A stretch of 64,000 nt of DNA from JAWPMV01 sp039819665 (lineage in GTDB: Bacteria > Bacteroidota > Bacteroidia > J057): positions 41,510 to 105,509 of the forward strand of contig JBCBRM010000030.1 of assembly GCA_039819665.1 (NCBI GenBank), written 5' to 3'. The stretch's first letter is position 1. Every line of letters starts with the position of its first letter. A program made the position numbers and the translations under genes. The notes under the pieces are model-generated. The model saw only the letters and a program-made list of their open reading frames with translations. It was not told the origin of the DNA and made no database searches. Positions 1-7,418 of the stretch are shown here, one piece after another.

Positions 1-484
1 AAAGTAAGGGCCGCCCGGGAGCATCGGCACGTCCAAGAATACTCAGGAGCTGTTTCTCCAGAAGTTTTTGGACTGCATAATCACAATTTACCCCACGGAT
101 AAATTCTAATTCTGACTTTGTGATAGGCTGGCGATAGGCAACAATGGAAAGAGTTTCCAACGCAGCTTTGGACAGTCGCTTTTTATTTTTTTGAAGGCTG
201 GCTTTTTTGACGAAAGGGAAATAGGTCTTTTTGGTAAAGAACTGATACCCCTCGGCAATGTGCCTGATTTCGAAGGGATAGCGGTCGTCTTTATACTTTT
301 CAATCAGAGCATCAAGAATTTCCTGCAATTGCTCCTTTGTCAGTACAAGACTGGCAGCTTTATCTTCTGCATTTCCATCCTCTCTTGGTTTTAGACTTGT
401 CAGGAGAAAGTCTGGTTTTACCGGATGTTCGGCAGTAAAGATGATGGATTCTATGATATTACTTATGTGCGGGTCCAAGGACAA
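1..484 (-). CDS. scpB: SMC-Scp complex subunit ScpB, partial (C-terminus off the left edge)
   Basis: ScpB binds ScpA and SMC in the cytoplasmic condensin complex that organises and segregates the chromosome. The visible 161 codons give the two winged-helix region of the family: the start reads MSLDPHISNIIESIIFTAEHP, then LTKEQLQEILDALIEKY, IRHIAEGYQFFTK, LSKAALETLSIVAYRQPITK and SELEFIRGVNCDYAVQKLLE, ending in the GRADAPGRP segment. The start is a TTG at 484; an in-frame stop lies only three codons upstream, so no earlier start is possible. The ORF stays open through base 1, so the acidic C-terminal tail is missing. Recognition comes from the translated motifs and is firm; the exact start codon is less so. 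Confidence 0.88.
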   Translation of the reverse strand, partial: MSLDPHISNIIESIIFTAEHPVKPDFLLTSLKPREDGNAEDKAASLVLTKEQLQEILDALIEKYKDDRYPFEIRHIAEGYQFFTKKTYFPFVKKASLQKNKKRLSKAALETLSIVAYRQPITKSELEFIRGVNCDYAVQKLLEKQLLSILGRADAPGRPLL

Positions 485-526
485 TAATTTTCACAAAAGT
501 AATAGCTTGAAGGATACGCTACAATA

Positions 527-563
527 AAAAAAACTTGTGCATCCGAAAATGCACAAGTTTTTG
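527..563 (-). terminator. Intrinsic terminator after the DUF1573 gene
   Basis: Perfect 9-bp stem CTTGTGCAT (534-542) and ATGCACAAG (549-557) with a 6-base loop, flanked by an A-run on the left and a T-run on the right. Either strand would give a hairpin followed by U residues. It lies 18 bases past the stop of the leftward DUF1573 gene and just upstream of scpB, so it should isolate the two. Confidence 0.75.
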
Positions 564-581
564 TATGTTTTGTGTTAATGC

Positions 582-1076
582 TTACTGAGCAGTGTTAACT
601 TCACCTTTTAGTCTCAGGTTGATTGGTTGAAACTCGTCTCCGAAGCGAACAGTGATAGACTTGCTGAATACTCCAGGGCTGGCAGCATTGTAAGTAGCTT
701 CTACAAAACCTTTTTGTCCAGGAAGAACAGAACCAGTTGTGTAGTTAGCAGCAGTACATCCGCAGCTAGGCTTAACATTAGATATTGTCAAAGGAGTATC
801 TCCGTTGTTAGTAAATTCAAAACGGTGAGTTGCAGGCACAGACTGAGGAATTTGTCCAAAGTCATGCAAGTCTCCATCAGCTTCCCAACTAACTGCAGGA
901 GCAGGAGCGGTAGCAGGAGGAGTAACAGGTGCTGCATTTACTGGCGCAGGAGGAGTTGCAGTTGTATTTGTGCTGGTTGCCGCAGCGGCAGAAGATGTAT
1001 CAGCAGCTTTTTCCTGCGTACAAGCAGAGAAAAGAACAAAGCTTGCAAGAGTGATTAAAACAATGAGATTTCGCAT
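582..1076 (-). CDS. DUF1573 domain lipoprotein
   Basis: Predicted lipoprotein of about 164 residues. The N-terminus MRNLIVLITLASFVLFSAC has a positive n-region, a hydrophobic core and a lipobox ending at Cys19. A linker rich in Ala, Thr and Pro (about residues 22-62) follows, then one DUF1573 immunoglobulin-like domain with the hallmark FxNxGxxPLxIxxVxxSCGCT pattern and a C-terminal VRFGD strand. DUF1573 proteins are abundant in Bacteroidota and related to ASH/HYDIN-type folds; no enzymatic role is known. An ATG four codons upstream (1088) is possible, but the inner start puts Arg directly after Met in a typical signal peptide. It is a single-gene unit with its own promoter candidate and terminator. 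Confidence 0.85.
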   Translation of the reverse strand: MRNLIVLITLASFVLFSACTQEKAADTSSAAAATSTNTTATPPAPVNAAPVTPPATAPAPAVSWEADGDLHDFGQIPQSVPATHRFEFTNNGDTPLTISNVKPSCGCTAANYTTGSVLPGQKGFVEATYNAASPGVFSKSITVRFGDEFQPINLRLKGEVNTAQ

Positions 1077-1160
1077 AAGAATTAACATTAAAGCTCGTTT
1101 TCTAAATTTCTAATTTTAATGAATTGATATAATGAAAACGAGATAATTTCTGTTGTGTTT

Positions 1161-1192
1161 CAAAAATACGGCTGAAAACTGTATCGATGCAA
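1161..1192 (-). promoter_or_regulatory. Candidate Bacteroidota promoter for the DUF1573 gene
   Basis: Read leftward, TATTTTTG (1168-1161) matches the Bacteroidota -7 consensus TAnnTTTG, and a TTG (1192-1190) lies 21 bases upstream as a possible -33 element. The 5' leader to the chosen start would be about 85 bases. It is a consensus match only, and the region is AT-rich. Confidence 0.35.
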
Positions 1193-1285
1193 GTTTATTT
1201 CACGCAATATCCCTTTCCCCCTGCAAGCTTTGCAGGAAAATCTTCAAGTTTAAACATTGAATCCGGTTTTAGGGCAGGAAATAAA

Positions 1286-1308
1286 TTTTTGAATCAAGGA
1301 TTCAAAAA
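1286..1308. repeat. Perfect inverted repeat downstream of the TetR gene
   Basis: Arms TTTTTGAATC and GATTCAAAAA, 10 bp each and perfectly complementary, with a 3-base spacer. It sits 37 bases after the leftward tetR stop and is followed on that strand by TTTATTT, so it could be a weak terminator. It could also be a protein-binding palindrome. Confidence 0.45.
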
Positions 1309-1344
1309 TACAGAAAGGCGAGGCTGTAAATGCCTTTTCTGATG

Positions 1345-1935
1345 TTAGGCAAAAAGTCCACTCAATACATCTTTAAGAACTTCTGCTCTTTTATCGGCAT
1401 TATCTCCTTCTGGTTTGAGATTGTAGTAAAAATTATAGCCTTCTATGATTGATACCATTTTTTCAGCAGCCTGACTAGGATTTTCGACCGTAATAACTCC
1501 GGCTTTTGACGCCTGGCCGATCTCATCAGTGAGAGTTTTGATAATGCCTTCATAAAGGACATTGAATCTTTGTTTGATTTCGGGCATCCTTAGTGCTAGA
1601 GTATAGAAACTAAAGAACACTGTACTGTTCATGATTCGGTCCCATTGAATTCGGGAACTCACATCAATGACATCTTCCCATCTTTCTGCTGGATCAATAA
1701 CTTTGGAAAAGTCCGGAAAAAGTTGAGCCGAATAGGTAGACACAATATGGTCCATCAATCCTACTACCATCGCATCTTTCGTAGAAAAATAGTGGATCAG
1801 CAAACTTGGATTTACATCCATTCGCTTTGCGATCTTTGCTATGGAGGCCCCTTCAAAACCTTCATCTATGATAACGTCATAGAAATGAGACAGAATTTCC
1901 TTTTGCCTGACTTTTGCCTTGCTTTTTCTTCCCAT
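1345..1935 (-). CDS. TetR/AcrR family transcriptional regulator
   Basis: A 196-residue protein with a basic N-terminus and an N-terminal helix-turn-helix (about residues 14-58). Segments such as GFEGASIAKIAKRMDVNPSL and IHYFSTKDAMVVGLM are typical of TetR: the recognition helix is followed by the Y-F-x-x-K-D/E signature. The remaining ~130 residues form the helical ligand and dimerisation domain, which gives no clue to the ligand. The gene stands alone, divergent from the beta-helix gene. A palindrome 16-33 bases upstream of the start is a good candidate for autoregulation. The target genes cannot be told from the sequence. Confidence 0.85.
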   Translation of the reverse strand: MGRKSKAKVRQKEILSHFYDVIIDEGFEGASIAKIAKRMDVNPSLLIHYFSTKDAMVVGLMDHIVSTYSAQLFPDFSKVIDPAERWEDVIDVSSRIQWDRIMNSTVFFSFYTLALRMPEIKQRFNVLYEGIIKTLTDEIGQASKAGVITVENPSQAAEKMVSIIEGYNFYYNLKPEGDNADKRAEVLKDVLSGLFA

Positions 1936-2249
1936 GTAGCTTGTGCTTTATGTATGATCAGTCATACACCTCATTTAAACAACCATTCAGTATTTCAATT
2001 GATAACTTTCAGTTATTCAATTAGTTGCAACATAGGTTTTTTTGATAAAAATGAAAAAAATGATTTATAAATAAGCCTTTCATATATTCGGATTTTTATA
2101 AAATTGTTTCTTTTTACAAGTATCAAAAAATACCTTGAGTTCAGGTTTATGCTGAATTTTACGTAAATTAAAGCCTATATCTTTTAAATTCCTCTTTACT
2201 AGCAAAATATTTTTTCTCCTCAGAAGAGTTTTTTAAATAATTTTCCAAA
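1936..2249. other. Divergent intergenic region between tetR and the beta-helix gene
   Basis: AT-rich 314-base spacer carrying promoters for two divergent genes. Apart from the TetR-type palindrome at 1951-1968 I see no structured RNA, repeat or ORF, and no clean TAnnTTTG element for either gene. Confidence 0.5.
1951..1968. promoter_or_regulatory. Palindromic operator upstream of the TetR gene
   Basis: TGTATGA (1951-1957), spacer TCAG, TCATACA (1962-1968): 7-bp arms with perfect dyad symmetry, size and position typical of a TetR-family autoregulatory site. It lies in the region shared with the divergent beta-helix gene. Confidence 0.5.
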
Positions 2250-3458
2250 ATGAAAATATACCTATTACTACTCATTTCTTTTTTCGGTATTTTCTCGATT
2301 TCGTTAGGTCAGAATGCAGTGGAAAAAGAAATTCAAACTCGTTTGATCCTGGCTGAAGATGGCGAGCGTATTCAAATTCCTGAAGGTATCCACTCTATCT
2401 CAAAAACCCTCAGCCTTGATGAAAAGTCCAATGTGGTTATAGAAGGACAAGGTATGGACAAGAGTATCCTGACCTTTAAAGCTCAGAAAGAAGGAGCCGA
2501 AGGGCTGCGTATTACAAACTCAAAAAATATTACCATCCGAAATCTGACTATACAAGACGCCTCGGGAGACAATATTAAAGCCATGAATGTGGATGGAATT
2601 ACCTTTGAAAATGTAAAGGTAGAGTGGACTGGAAAACCCAAAAAGACCAATGGCGCTTACGGCATATATCCCGTTAGTTGTAATAAGGTTTTGATAGAAG
2701 GCTGTGAAGCTATTGGAGCCAGCGATGCAGGGATATATGTGGGGCAGTCGCACGATATTGTAGTAAGAAACTCCAGAGCTTATCGAAATGTAGCAGGAAT
2801 AGAAATTGAAAACTCTACCCTGGCTGATGTATATAATTGCGAGGCTACTGAGAATACAGGTGGTATTCTGGTATTTGATCTTCCTGACCTTCCCAAGAAA
2901 AAAGGGGGGAATGTACGCGTGTATAAAAACAAGGTATATAACAACAATTATAAAAACTTCGCCCCTAAAGGAAACATAGTAGGTACTGTACCTCCTGGTA
3001 CAGGCATCATGATCCTGGCTACCAATAATGTGGAGATTTATGATAATGAGATAACCAATAATCGTACAGCTGGTACTTCCATTGTAAGTTATTTTATGTC
3101 TGAAAGGAAAATCAATGATAAGGATTACTATCCCTATCCAACCGGGATCTATGTTCACGATAATACTTATCAAAGAGAGAGAAAGCGTCCTACTTTTAAA
3201 AACAAAATCGGACTCCTCCTATTTTCAAAATTCAAGAAAGATGTTCCGGATATCCTCTATGACGGCATTATTGATCCTGAAACCCTCAATGCAGACGGCA
3301 GCGTCAAAGATGAATTTAAAATCTGTATTGTAAATAATAAAGGAGCAAAATTTGCCAACCTGGATGCAGAAAATGACTTCAAAGGTATTAGTAAGGATAT
3401 GGCGCCGCATAATTGCGATTGTCAGCCTTTGAAGGCTCCGACGGTGGTGAGTAGATAA
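2250..3458 (+). CDS. Secreted right-handed parallel beta-helix repeat protein
   Basis: A 402-residue exported protein. A signal peptide (MKIYLLLLISFFGIFSISLGQ) is followed by a pectate-lyase-like beta-solenoid: IQIPEGIHSISKTLSL, then successive PbH1 coils with NVVIEGQG, NITIRNLTIQ, GITFENVKVEW, NKVLIEGCEA, DIVVRNSRAYRN, LADVYNCEATEN, NVEIYDNEITNN. The GGILVFDLPDLPKKKGG and VPPGTGIMI segments fit a Bacteroidota/proteobacterial subfamily of single-domain beta-helix proteins. Such folds bind or cleave polysaccharides, but I see no assignable catalytic residues, so the substrate and activity are unknown. It is monocistronic and ends in an octamer inverted array shared with the convergent tdk. Confidence 0.8.
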   Translation: MKIYLLLLISFFGIFSISLGQNAVEKEIQTRLILAEDGERIQIPEGIHSISKTLSLDEKSNVVIEGQGMDKSILTFKAQKEGAEGLRITNSKNITIRNLTIQDASGDNIKAMNVDGITFENVKVEWTGKPKKTNGAYGIYPVSCNKVLIEGCEAIGASDAGIYVGQSHDIVVRNSRAYRNVAGIEIENSTLADVYNCEATENTGGILVFDLPDLPKKKGGNVRVYKNKVYNNNYKNFAPKGNIVGTVPPGTGIMILATNNVEIYDNEITNNRTAGTSIVSYFMSERKINDKDYYPYPTGIYVHDNTYQRERKRPTFKNKIGLLLFSKFKKDVPDILYDGIIDPETLNADGSVKDEFKICIVNNKGAKFANLDAENDFKGISKDMAPHNCDCQPLKAPTVVSR

Positions 3459-3465
3459 AGAAAGT

Positions 3466-3540
3466 GCTTGCGTGTTAGGGTGTTTGTGTATTAGCGTAAT
3501 GGTCTGATCGCTAACACCCTAATACCCAAACACACTAATA
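3466..3540. repeat. Octamer-register inverted array, copy A
   Basis: Left arm reads as consecutive 8-mers GTGTTAGG, GTGTTTGT, GTATTAGC. The right arm, on the other strand, reads TATTAGT, GTGTTTGG, GTATTAGG, GTGTTAGC. A loop of about 12 bases separates them. The arms pair with some mismatches, many of them R/R changes compatible with G-U pairing. It fills the spacer of a convergent gene pair, and its right edge contains the TAG stop of tdk (complement of 3535-3537). Confidence 0.7.
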
Positions 3541-4113
3541 TGTCTTTTCCTCCCCAAAAAAACAATGCCTGCACCGTGGCTCGTAGGAGTCTTTTTCTCC
3601 TAATACCACCGTATCCTTTTCTTCTGTAAGTCGATAAGAAAAATTTGCAAGGCTCCCACAGACCTGGCAAATTGCATGTACCTTGGTTACAAATTCGGCC
3701 ATGGCCAATAATTGAGGCATAGGACCAAATGGTTGTGCCCGAAAGTCCATATCAAGGCCAGCGATGATTACTCGTATGCCCTGATTTGCAAGATCGCGGC
3801 TTACCTGAATGATTCCTTCGTCGAAGAATTGAGCTTCATCTATTCCTACTACATCCATACCCGCTGCCAGCAAAGGGATCTGCTGAGAGGAATTAACCGA
3901 TCTGGAGGGAATGGAGTTTTGGTTATGGGAAACAATGTACTCATCACTATAGCGGGTATCTATAGCAGGTTTGAAAATTTCTACTTTTTGATTGGCGATC
4001 TGGGCTCTGCGCATACGACGTATCAGTTCTTCTGTCTTACCGGAAAACATACTCCCGCAAATGACCTCCAGCCAACCTGTACGCCTGTTAGCAGAATTTA
4101 CTTCTATAAACAT
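3535..4113 (-). CDS. tdk: Thymidine kinase, type II
   Basis: Phosphorylates thymidine to dTMP with ATP in the pyrimidine salvage pathway. Length (192 residues) is normal for the tetrameric type II family. Seen in order: a short N-terminal strand, the P-loop GSMFSGKTEELIRR, the Walker-B-like IDEAQFF, and the lasso/zinc region with CQVCG (first Cys pair) and CRHC near the C-terminus. The SYRL motif contacts the base in this family. It is monocistronic and convergent with the beta-helix gene. The stop codon and last residue are contributed by the intergenic octamer array, so the C-terminus may have been remodelled by that element. Confidence 0.95.
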   Translation of the reverse strand: MFIEVNSANRRTGWLEVICGSMFSGKTEELIRRMRRAQIANQKVEIFKPAIDTRYSDEYIVSHNQNSIPSRSVNSSQQIPLLAAGMDVVGIDEAQFFDEGIIQVSRDLANQGIRVIIAGLDMDFRAQPFGPMPQLLAMAEFVTKVHAICQVCGSLANFSYRLTEEKDTVVLGEKDSYEPRCRHCFFGEEKTY

Positions 4114-4222
4114 CCTGTGAAAATAAGCAAAGTATAGTCATAGCATAGAACGAATTATGATTCTTTTATTGGATAAAAAGAAAGTTAATTTTTTACAATC
4201 TCTAATTCCTATATCTGATGAA

Positions 4223-4253
4223 TTGCAAGGCCTCTTTTGCCTCTGTATATTTA
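4223..4253 (+). promoter_or_regulatory. Weak promoter candidate for the acyl-CoA ligase gene
   Basis: TTG at 4223-4225 and TATATTTA at 4246-4253 with a 20-base spacer, one base off the TAnnTTTG consensus. The leader to the chosen ATG at 4279 would be short. This rests on consensus only. Confidence 0.25.
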
Positions 4254-4278
4254 TGCTGGAAAAATATTAATTCGAAAA

Positions 4279-5940
4279 ATGGAAAAGAAAACCTGGCACG
4301 ATAAATACCCCGCAGGAGTCCCTGTGGAAGTAGATGTTACCCGCTATCAGTCTGTAGCCCAAATTCTGGATGAATGTTTCGAGAAATATGCGAAACAGAC
4401 AGCTTACATAAATATGGGGGCAAGCCTGACTTTTGGAGAAGTTGATAAACTCTCGCGAGATTTTGCAGCTTACCTGCAAAATCTTGGCCTGGAAAAAGGA
4501 GACCGCATTGCCCTGCAAATGCCCAATATTCTTCAATACCCCATCGCCCTCTTTGGAGCAGTTCGTGCTGGTTTGATCGTAGTGAATACCAATCCCTTGT
4601 ACACCGCCAGGGAGATGAAGCACCAATTCAAAGATTCTGGAGTGAAAGCTATTGTCATCCTGGACAATTTTGCTTCTAAGCTGGATGAAATCATCGCTGA
4701 TACTAATATAGAGCATGTAGTCCTCACTCGTTTAGGCGATTTGCTGGGGGGCTTAAAGGGCTTTATAACCAATTTTGTGGTAAAGTATGTAAAGAAAATG
4801 GTGCCTGCCTATAGTTTACCATCTGCAGTTCCTTTCAAACAGGCCCTGGCTATAGGATCAGACTGCCGTTATTTACAACCAGAGATAAAATCTGATGATG
4901 TAGGCTTTCTGCAATATACAGGAGGAACAACTGGAGTTTCTAAAGGTGCCACGCTTTCACATGGAAACCTCGTAGCAAATATGTTGGTGATGGAAGAATG
5001 GAATGGAGGACTGCTTAAAGAAAGAGAAGAGACCATCATTACTGCCCTTCCTCTCTATCACATTTTCGCCTTTACCATCAACTGTCTGGCAATGGTAAGT
5101 ATTGGTGGAACTAATGTACTGATCACCAATCCTCGAGATATGAAGGGATTCCTGAAGGAAATTAGTAAATATAAATTCACGGTGATTACAGGAGTAAATA
5201 CCTTATTTAATGGTATGCTCAATCACCCGGGAATAGAGGAAGTTGATTTTTCCAATTTGAAAATTGCTGCTGGTGGAGGAATGGCGGTTCAGGTTGCTGT
5301 AAATGATGCATGGAAAGCTAGGACTGGTAAACCGATTCTTGAAGGATACGGCCTGAGTGAAACTTCCCCGGTACTGAGTACCAATCCTAATGACGGTACC
5401 GATCAAATCGGTACCATTGGAGTACCCATTCCCAATACAGACATGAAGATTATGGATGATCAGGGAAATGAAGTAGCAACGGGAGAGAGAGGGGAAATTT
5501 GTGCTAAAGGTCCTCAGGTAATGAGAGGTTATTGGAACAAACTGGATGAAAATGATAAATACTTCTTTCCGGGGGGCTGGTTCAGAACTGGAGACATTGG
5601 GATCATGCGGGAGGATGGATTTTTCAAGATTGTAGATCGTAAGAAAGATATGATTCTGGTTTCGGGCTTCAATGTATTCCCAAATGAAATCGAGGATGTA
5701 GTAGCGCATCATCCGGGAGTTCTCGAAGTAGCTGCAATCGGGGTTCCAGATACAAAATCAACAGAAGCGGTAAAGATTTTTGTAGTGAAAAAAGATCCTG
5801 CTGTAACGGTTGAAGATTTGCGGACTTATTGTAAAGAAAACCTGACCGGATATAAAGTTCCCAAGCATGTGGAGTTTCGGGATGAGCTTCCTAAATCAAA
5901 TGTCGGCAAGATCATTCGCAGGAAGCTGAAAGAAGAGTAA
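4279..5940 (+). CDS. fadD: Long-chain fatty-acid--CoA ligase (AMP-forming)
   Basis: A 553-residue member of the ANL adenylation superfamily. It would activate fatty acids to acyl-AMP and then acyl-CoA, probably at the inner face of the membrane. Visible core motifs: QYTGGTTGVSKGATLSHGN (P-loop-like A3), GYGLSETSPV (A5), GWFRTGDIG (A7), DRKKDMILVSGFNVFP hinge (A8), and the C-terminal catalytic lysine in PKSNVGKIIRRKL (A10). The N-terminus WHDKYPAGVP is typical of FadD-like ligases, which argues for ATG 4279 over an in-frame ATG 42 bases upstream. It is monocistronic; a thiolase (36964-38226) elsewhere in the window could serve the same beta-oxidation pathway. Confidence 0.9.
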   Translation: MEKKTWHDKYPAGVPVEVDVTRYQSVAQILDECFEKYAKQTAYINMGASLTFGEVDKLSRDFAAYLQNLGLEKGDRIALQMPNILQYPIALFGAVRAGLIVVNTNPLYTAREMKHQFKDSGVKAIVILDNFASKLDEIIADTNIEHVVLTRLGDLLGGLKGFITNFVVKYVKKMVPAYSLPSAVPFKQALAIGSDCRYLQPEIKSDDVGFLQYTGGTTGVSKGATLSHGNLVANMLVMEEWNGGLLKEREETIITALPLYHIFAFTINCLAMVSIGGTNVLITNPRDMKGFLKEISKYKFTVITGVNTLFNGMLNHPGIEEVDFSNLKIAAGGGMAVQVAVNDAWKARTGKPILEGYGLSETSPVLSTNPNDGTDQIGTIGVPIPNTDMKIMDDQGNEVATGERGEICAKGPQVMRGYWNKLDENDKYFFPGGWFRTGDIGIMREDGFFKIVDRKKDMILVSGFNVFPNEIEDVVAHHPGVLEVAAIGVPDTKSTEAVKIFVVKKDPAVTVEDLRTYCKENLTGYKVPKHVEFRDELPKSNVGKIIRRKLKEE

Positions 5941-5973
5941 AAGAAAAAGGGCAGGCCACACATCTACCTGCCC
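5941..5973 (-). terminator. Intrinsic terminator for the repeat lipoprotein gene
   Basis: Stem GGGCAGG (5949-5955) with CCTGCCC (5967-5973), 11-base loop. On the minus strand the hairpin runs into TTTTTCTT, so it should end the leftward transcript from 6707. It sits between convergent genes and may also slow transcripts from the ligase gene. Confidence 0.7.
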
Positions 5974-6029
5974 TCGATCATTCCCCAAGATGAAAAAGGG
6001 ATCAAACTGTTAAAAAGCTAAGCTAGGCC

Positions 6030-6707
6030 TTAGTCCTGGCTGCAGCTATCCTTGAGCGCTTGCAGCTCAGTTCTGTCATTTACCGTTTGAGTAGTACCGT
6101 CTTCTAGTTCTACAGTGATTGGGAACACCAGACTCGGACGATCCGTCGAAGTCGGATTATCTGCTTTCCACTGACGAAGTTCCTGCTTCAATTCCTGACG
6201 GTCAGCTACACTTACTACGGTAGAATCCGGGAATTCAATGCTTAATGGGAAAGTCAGGCTAAAGCAACGATCTGCACGGTGGTTACGACGGTGACGTCTT
6301 CCGATGAAATCTCTAACACAACTGAGGATGAGTCTTCTCAATTCTGATCTTTCAGTGATGGTGATCATGGAGCCATCATCAGTTATTACATCGAATGGGA
6401 AGTTTAAGGAAGGACGCTCCAGCGAATCAGCTGGATTGTTCTGAATATAATTTCTTAGTTCAGTCCTCAGTTCATCATAGTCATTTACGCTAATAGTATT
6501 GCCTCCGAGTGTGATATCAATTGGGAATACAAATTCAAAGCAACCAAAGCGTCCACATGCGCTGGAATCGTGTAGAGCAGTAACTCCATCCGTAACATAG
6601 TTTTCAACAACAGACTCGTTAAGTACTACGTCTTCTTCACAAGCTACAAAAAGACCCATCGCAGCGATGAGGATAAGCAAATAGGTTTTTTGAAGGAGAT
6701 TAGTCAT
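6030..6707 (-). CDS. Lipoprotein with duplicated pairs of a ~45-residue repeat, function unknown
   Basis: A 225-residue protein with a lipoprotein signal peptide (LLILIAAMGLFVAC). The mature part is four copies of one module arranged as two pairs. Copies 1 and 3 begin with Cys (CFEFVFPIDITLGG, CFSLTFPLSIEF); copies 2 and 4 begin SLNFPFDVITDDG and SLVFPITVELEDG and end in a Cys. The shared pattern is xFPxxxxxxDGxxxxVxDRxELxxxLxxW-xxNPxxxxRP. A His/Arg-rich bridge (GRRHRRNHRADR) links the pairs. I do not recognise a characterised domain. The gene is divergent from the ECF sigma operon with a 144-base shared promoter region, which suggests co-regulation or a role as a ligand or sensor. That role is inference. 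Confidence 0.7.
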   Translation of the reverse strand: MTNLLQKTYLLILIAAMGLFVACEEDVVLNESVVENYVTDGVTALHDSSACGRFGCFEFVFPIDITLGGNTISVNDYDELRTELRNYIQNNPADSLERPSLNFPFDVITDDGSMITITERSELRRLILSCVRDFIGRRHRRNHRADRCFSLTFPLSIEFPDSTVVSVADRQELKQELRQWKADNPTSTDRPSLVFPITVELEDGTTQTVNDRTELQALKDSCSQD

Positions 6708-6785
6708 AATTTTTTTTGTTATTTGTTGTCAGTAAAGAATTACACTGAGTTAAGGAAGCGGGCATCGAATTTGTACTCACTTTTC

Positions 6786-6852
6786 TTGAAAAAAATCAAA
6801 AAAACTTTTTAATCCATTGATTTTCAGTTGAATAATTTTTGAAAAAAATCAA
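6786..6852 (+). promoter_or_regulatory. Paired 14-bp direct repeats before the ECF sigma gene
   Basis: TTGAAAAAAATCAA occurs at 6786-6799 and again at 6839-6852, start-to-start spacing 53 bases (about five helical turns). Each copy is itself roughly palindromic (TTGA...TCAA). The second copy overlaps the A of the sigma-factor start codon. They could be sites for an autoregulator, or just AT-rich sequence. Confidence 0.35.
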
Positions 6853-7418
6853 TGAAAGATCAGGAACTTTGGAGTAAACTGAAGGCAGGAGACAAAAAAT
6901 CCCTGCGGGAGATCTATGATCTTCACCTGGAGTATTTGCTCCAGTATGCCCTTCGTTTTTCCCGAAATGAGGACCTGATTCAGGATTGTATCCATGATCT
7001 ATTTGTAGAAATATGGAACCGACGCGAAAGACTGGGAGAGACAAATGCCATCCGGCCCTACCTAATTGTTTCCCTGAGGCGAAAGCTAATCAGGCAACTG
7101 CAGAAAGGTCAGAAGAAAGAAGAACTGTCTGAGGTCGCTGGTTTTGGTATGGAGGAAGGAGTTGAAGCACTCCATATAAAGGGGGAAGAATCTTCAATTC
7201 GGGCAGAAAAGCTAAAAAATGCTATGCAACAGCTTTCCAGCAGGCAACGCGAAGCCATATTTCTCAAGTTTTATGAAGAGATGGACTATCATGAGGTCGC
7301 AGCAACCATGGACATAAATTACCAGTCTGTGCGCAATTTGATCTTTAATGGGATCAAGAAACTACGGGATATCCTTGTAGCAATCCTGACCTTTATAATT
7401 TTTTTTCAAAAACTATGA
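6852..7418 (+). CDS. ECF-type RNA polymerase sigma factor (sigma-70 family)
   Basis: A 188-residue sigma factor with regions 2 and 4 only. Region 2: LREIYDLHLEYLLQYALRFS, then DLIQDCIHDLFVEIWNRRERL with the promoter-melting helix, and IRPYLIVSLRRKLIRQL. Region 4: LSSRQREAIFLKFYEEMDYHEVAATMDINYQSVRNLIFNGIKKLRD, the -35-binding helix-turn-helix. The C-terminal tail (LVAILTFIIFFQKL) is hydrophobic, common in Bacteroidota FecI-like sigmas. It is the first gene of a tightly packed run: the next ORF overlaps its stop (ATGA), then come FecR and a TonB receptor. The arrangement is that of FecI/FecR cell-surface signalling. Confidence 0.93.
   Translation: MKDQELWSKLKAGDKKSLREIYDLHLEYLLQYALRFSRNEDLIQDCIHDLFVEIWNRRERLGETNAIRPYLIVSLRRKLIRQLQKGQKKEELSEVAGFGMEEGVEALHIKGEESSIRAEKLKNAMQQLSSRQREAIFLKFYEEMDYHEVAATMDINYQSVRNLIFNGIKKLRDILVAILTFIIFFQKL

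Noticed and set aside
627..1058. Rightward 143-codon ORF opposite the DUF1573 gene
   Set aside because: It is Ser/Arg/Cys-rich antisense of a clear lipoprotein gene, with no domain or upstream signal.
2520..3173. Leftward 217-codon ORF opposite the beta-helix gene
   Set aside because: Ile/Tyr/Ser-rich shadow of a repeated beta-helix coding region; no start context or family features.
5203..5712. Leftward 169-codon ORF opposite the acyl-CoA ligase
   Set aside because: It overlaps essential ANL motifs on the other strand and has no recognisable domain.
6950..7044. Second divergent ORF opposite the sigma gene
   Set aside because: Short antisense frame over region 2 of the sigma factor with no supporting features.
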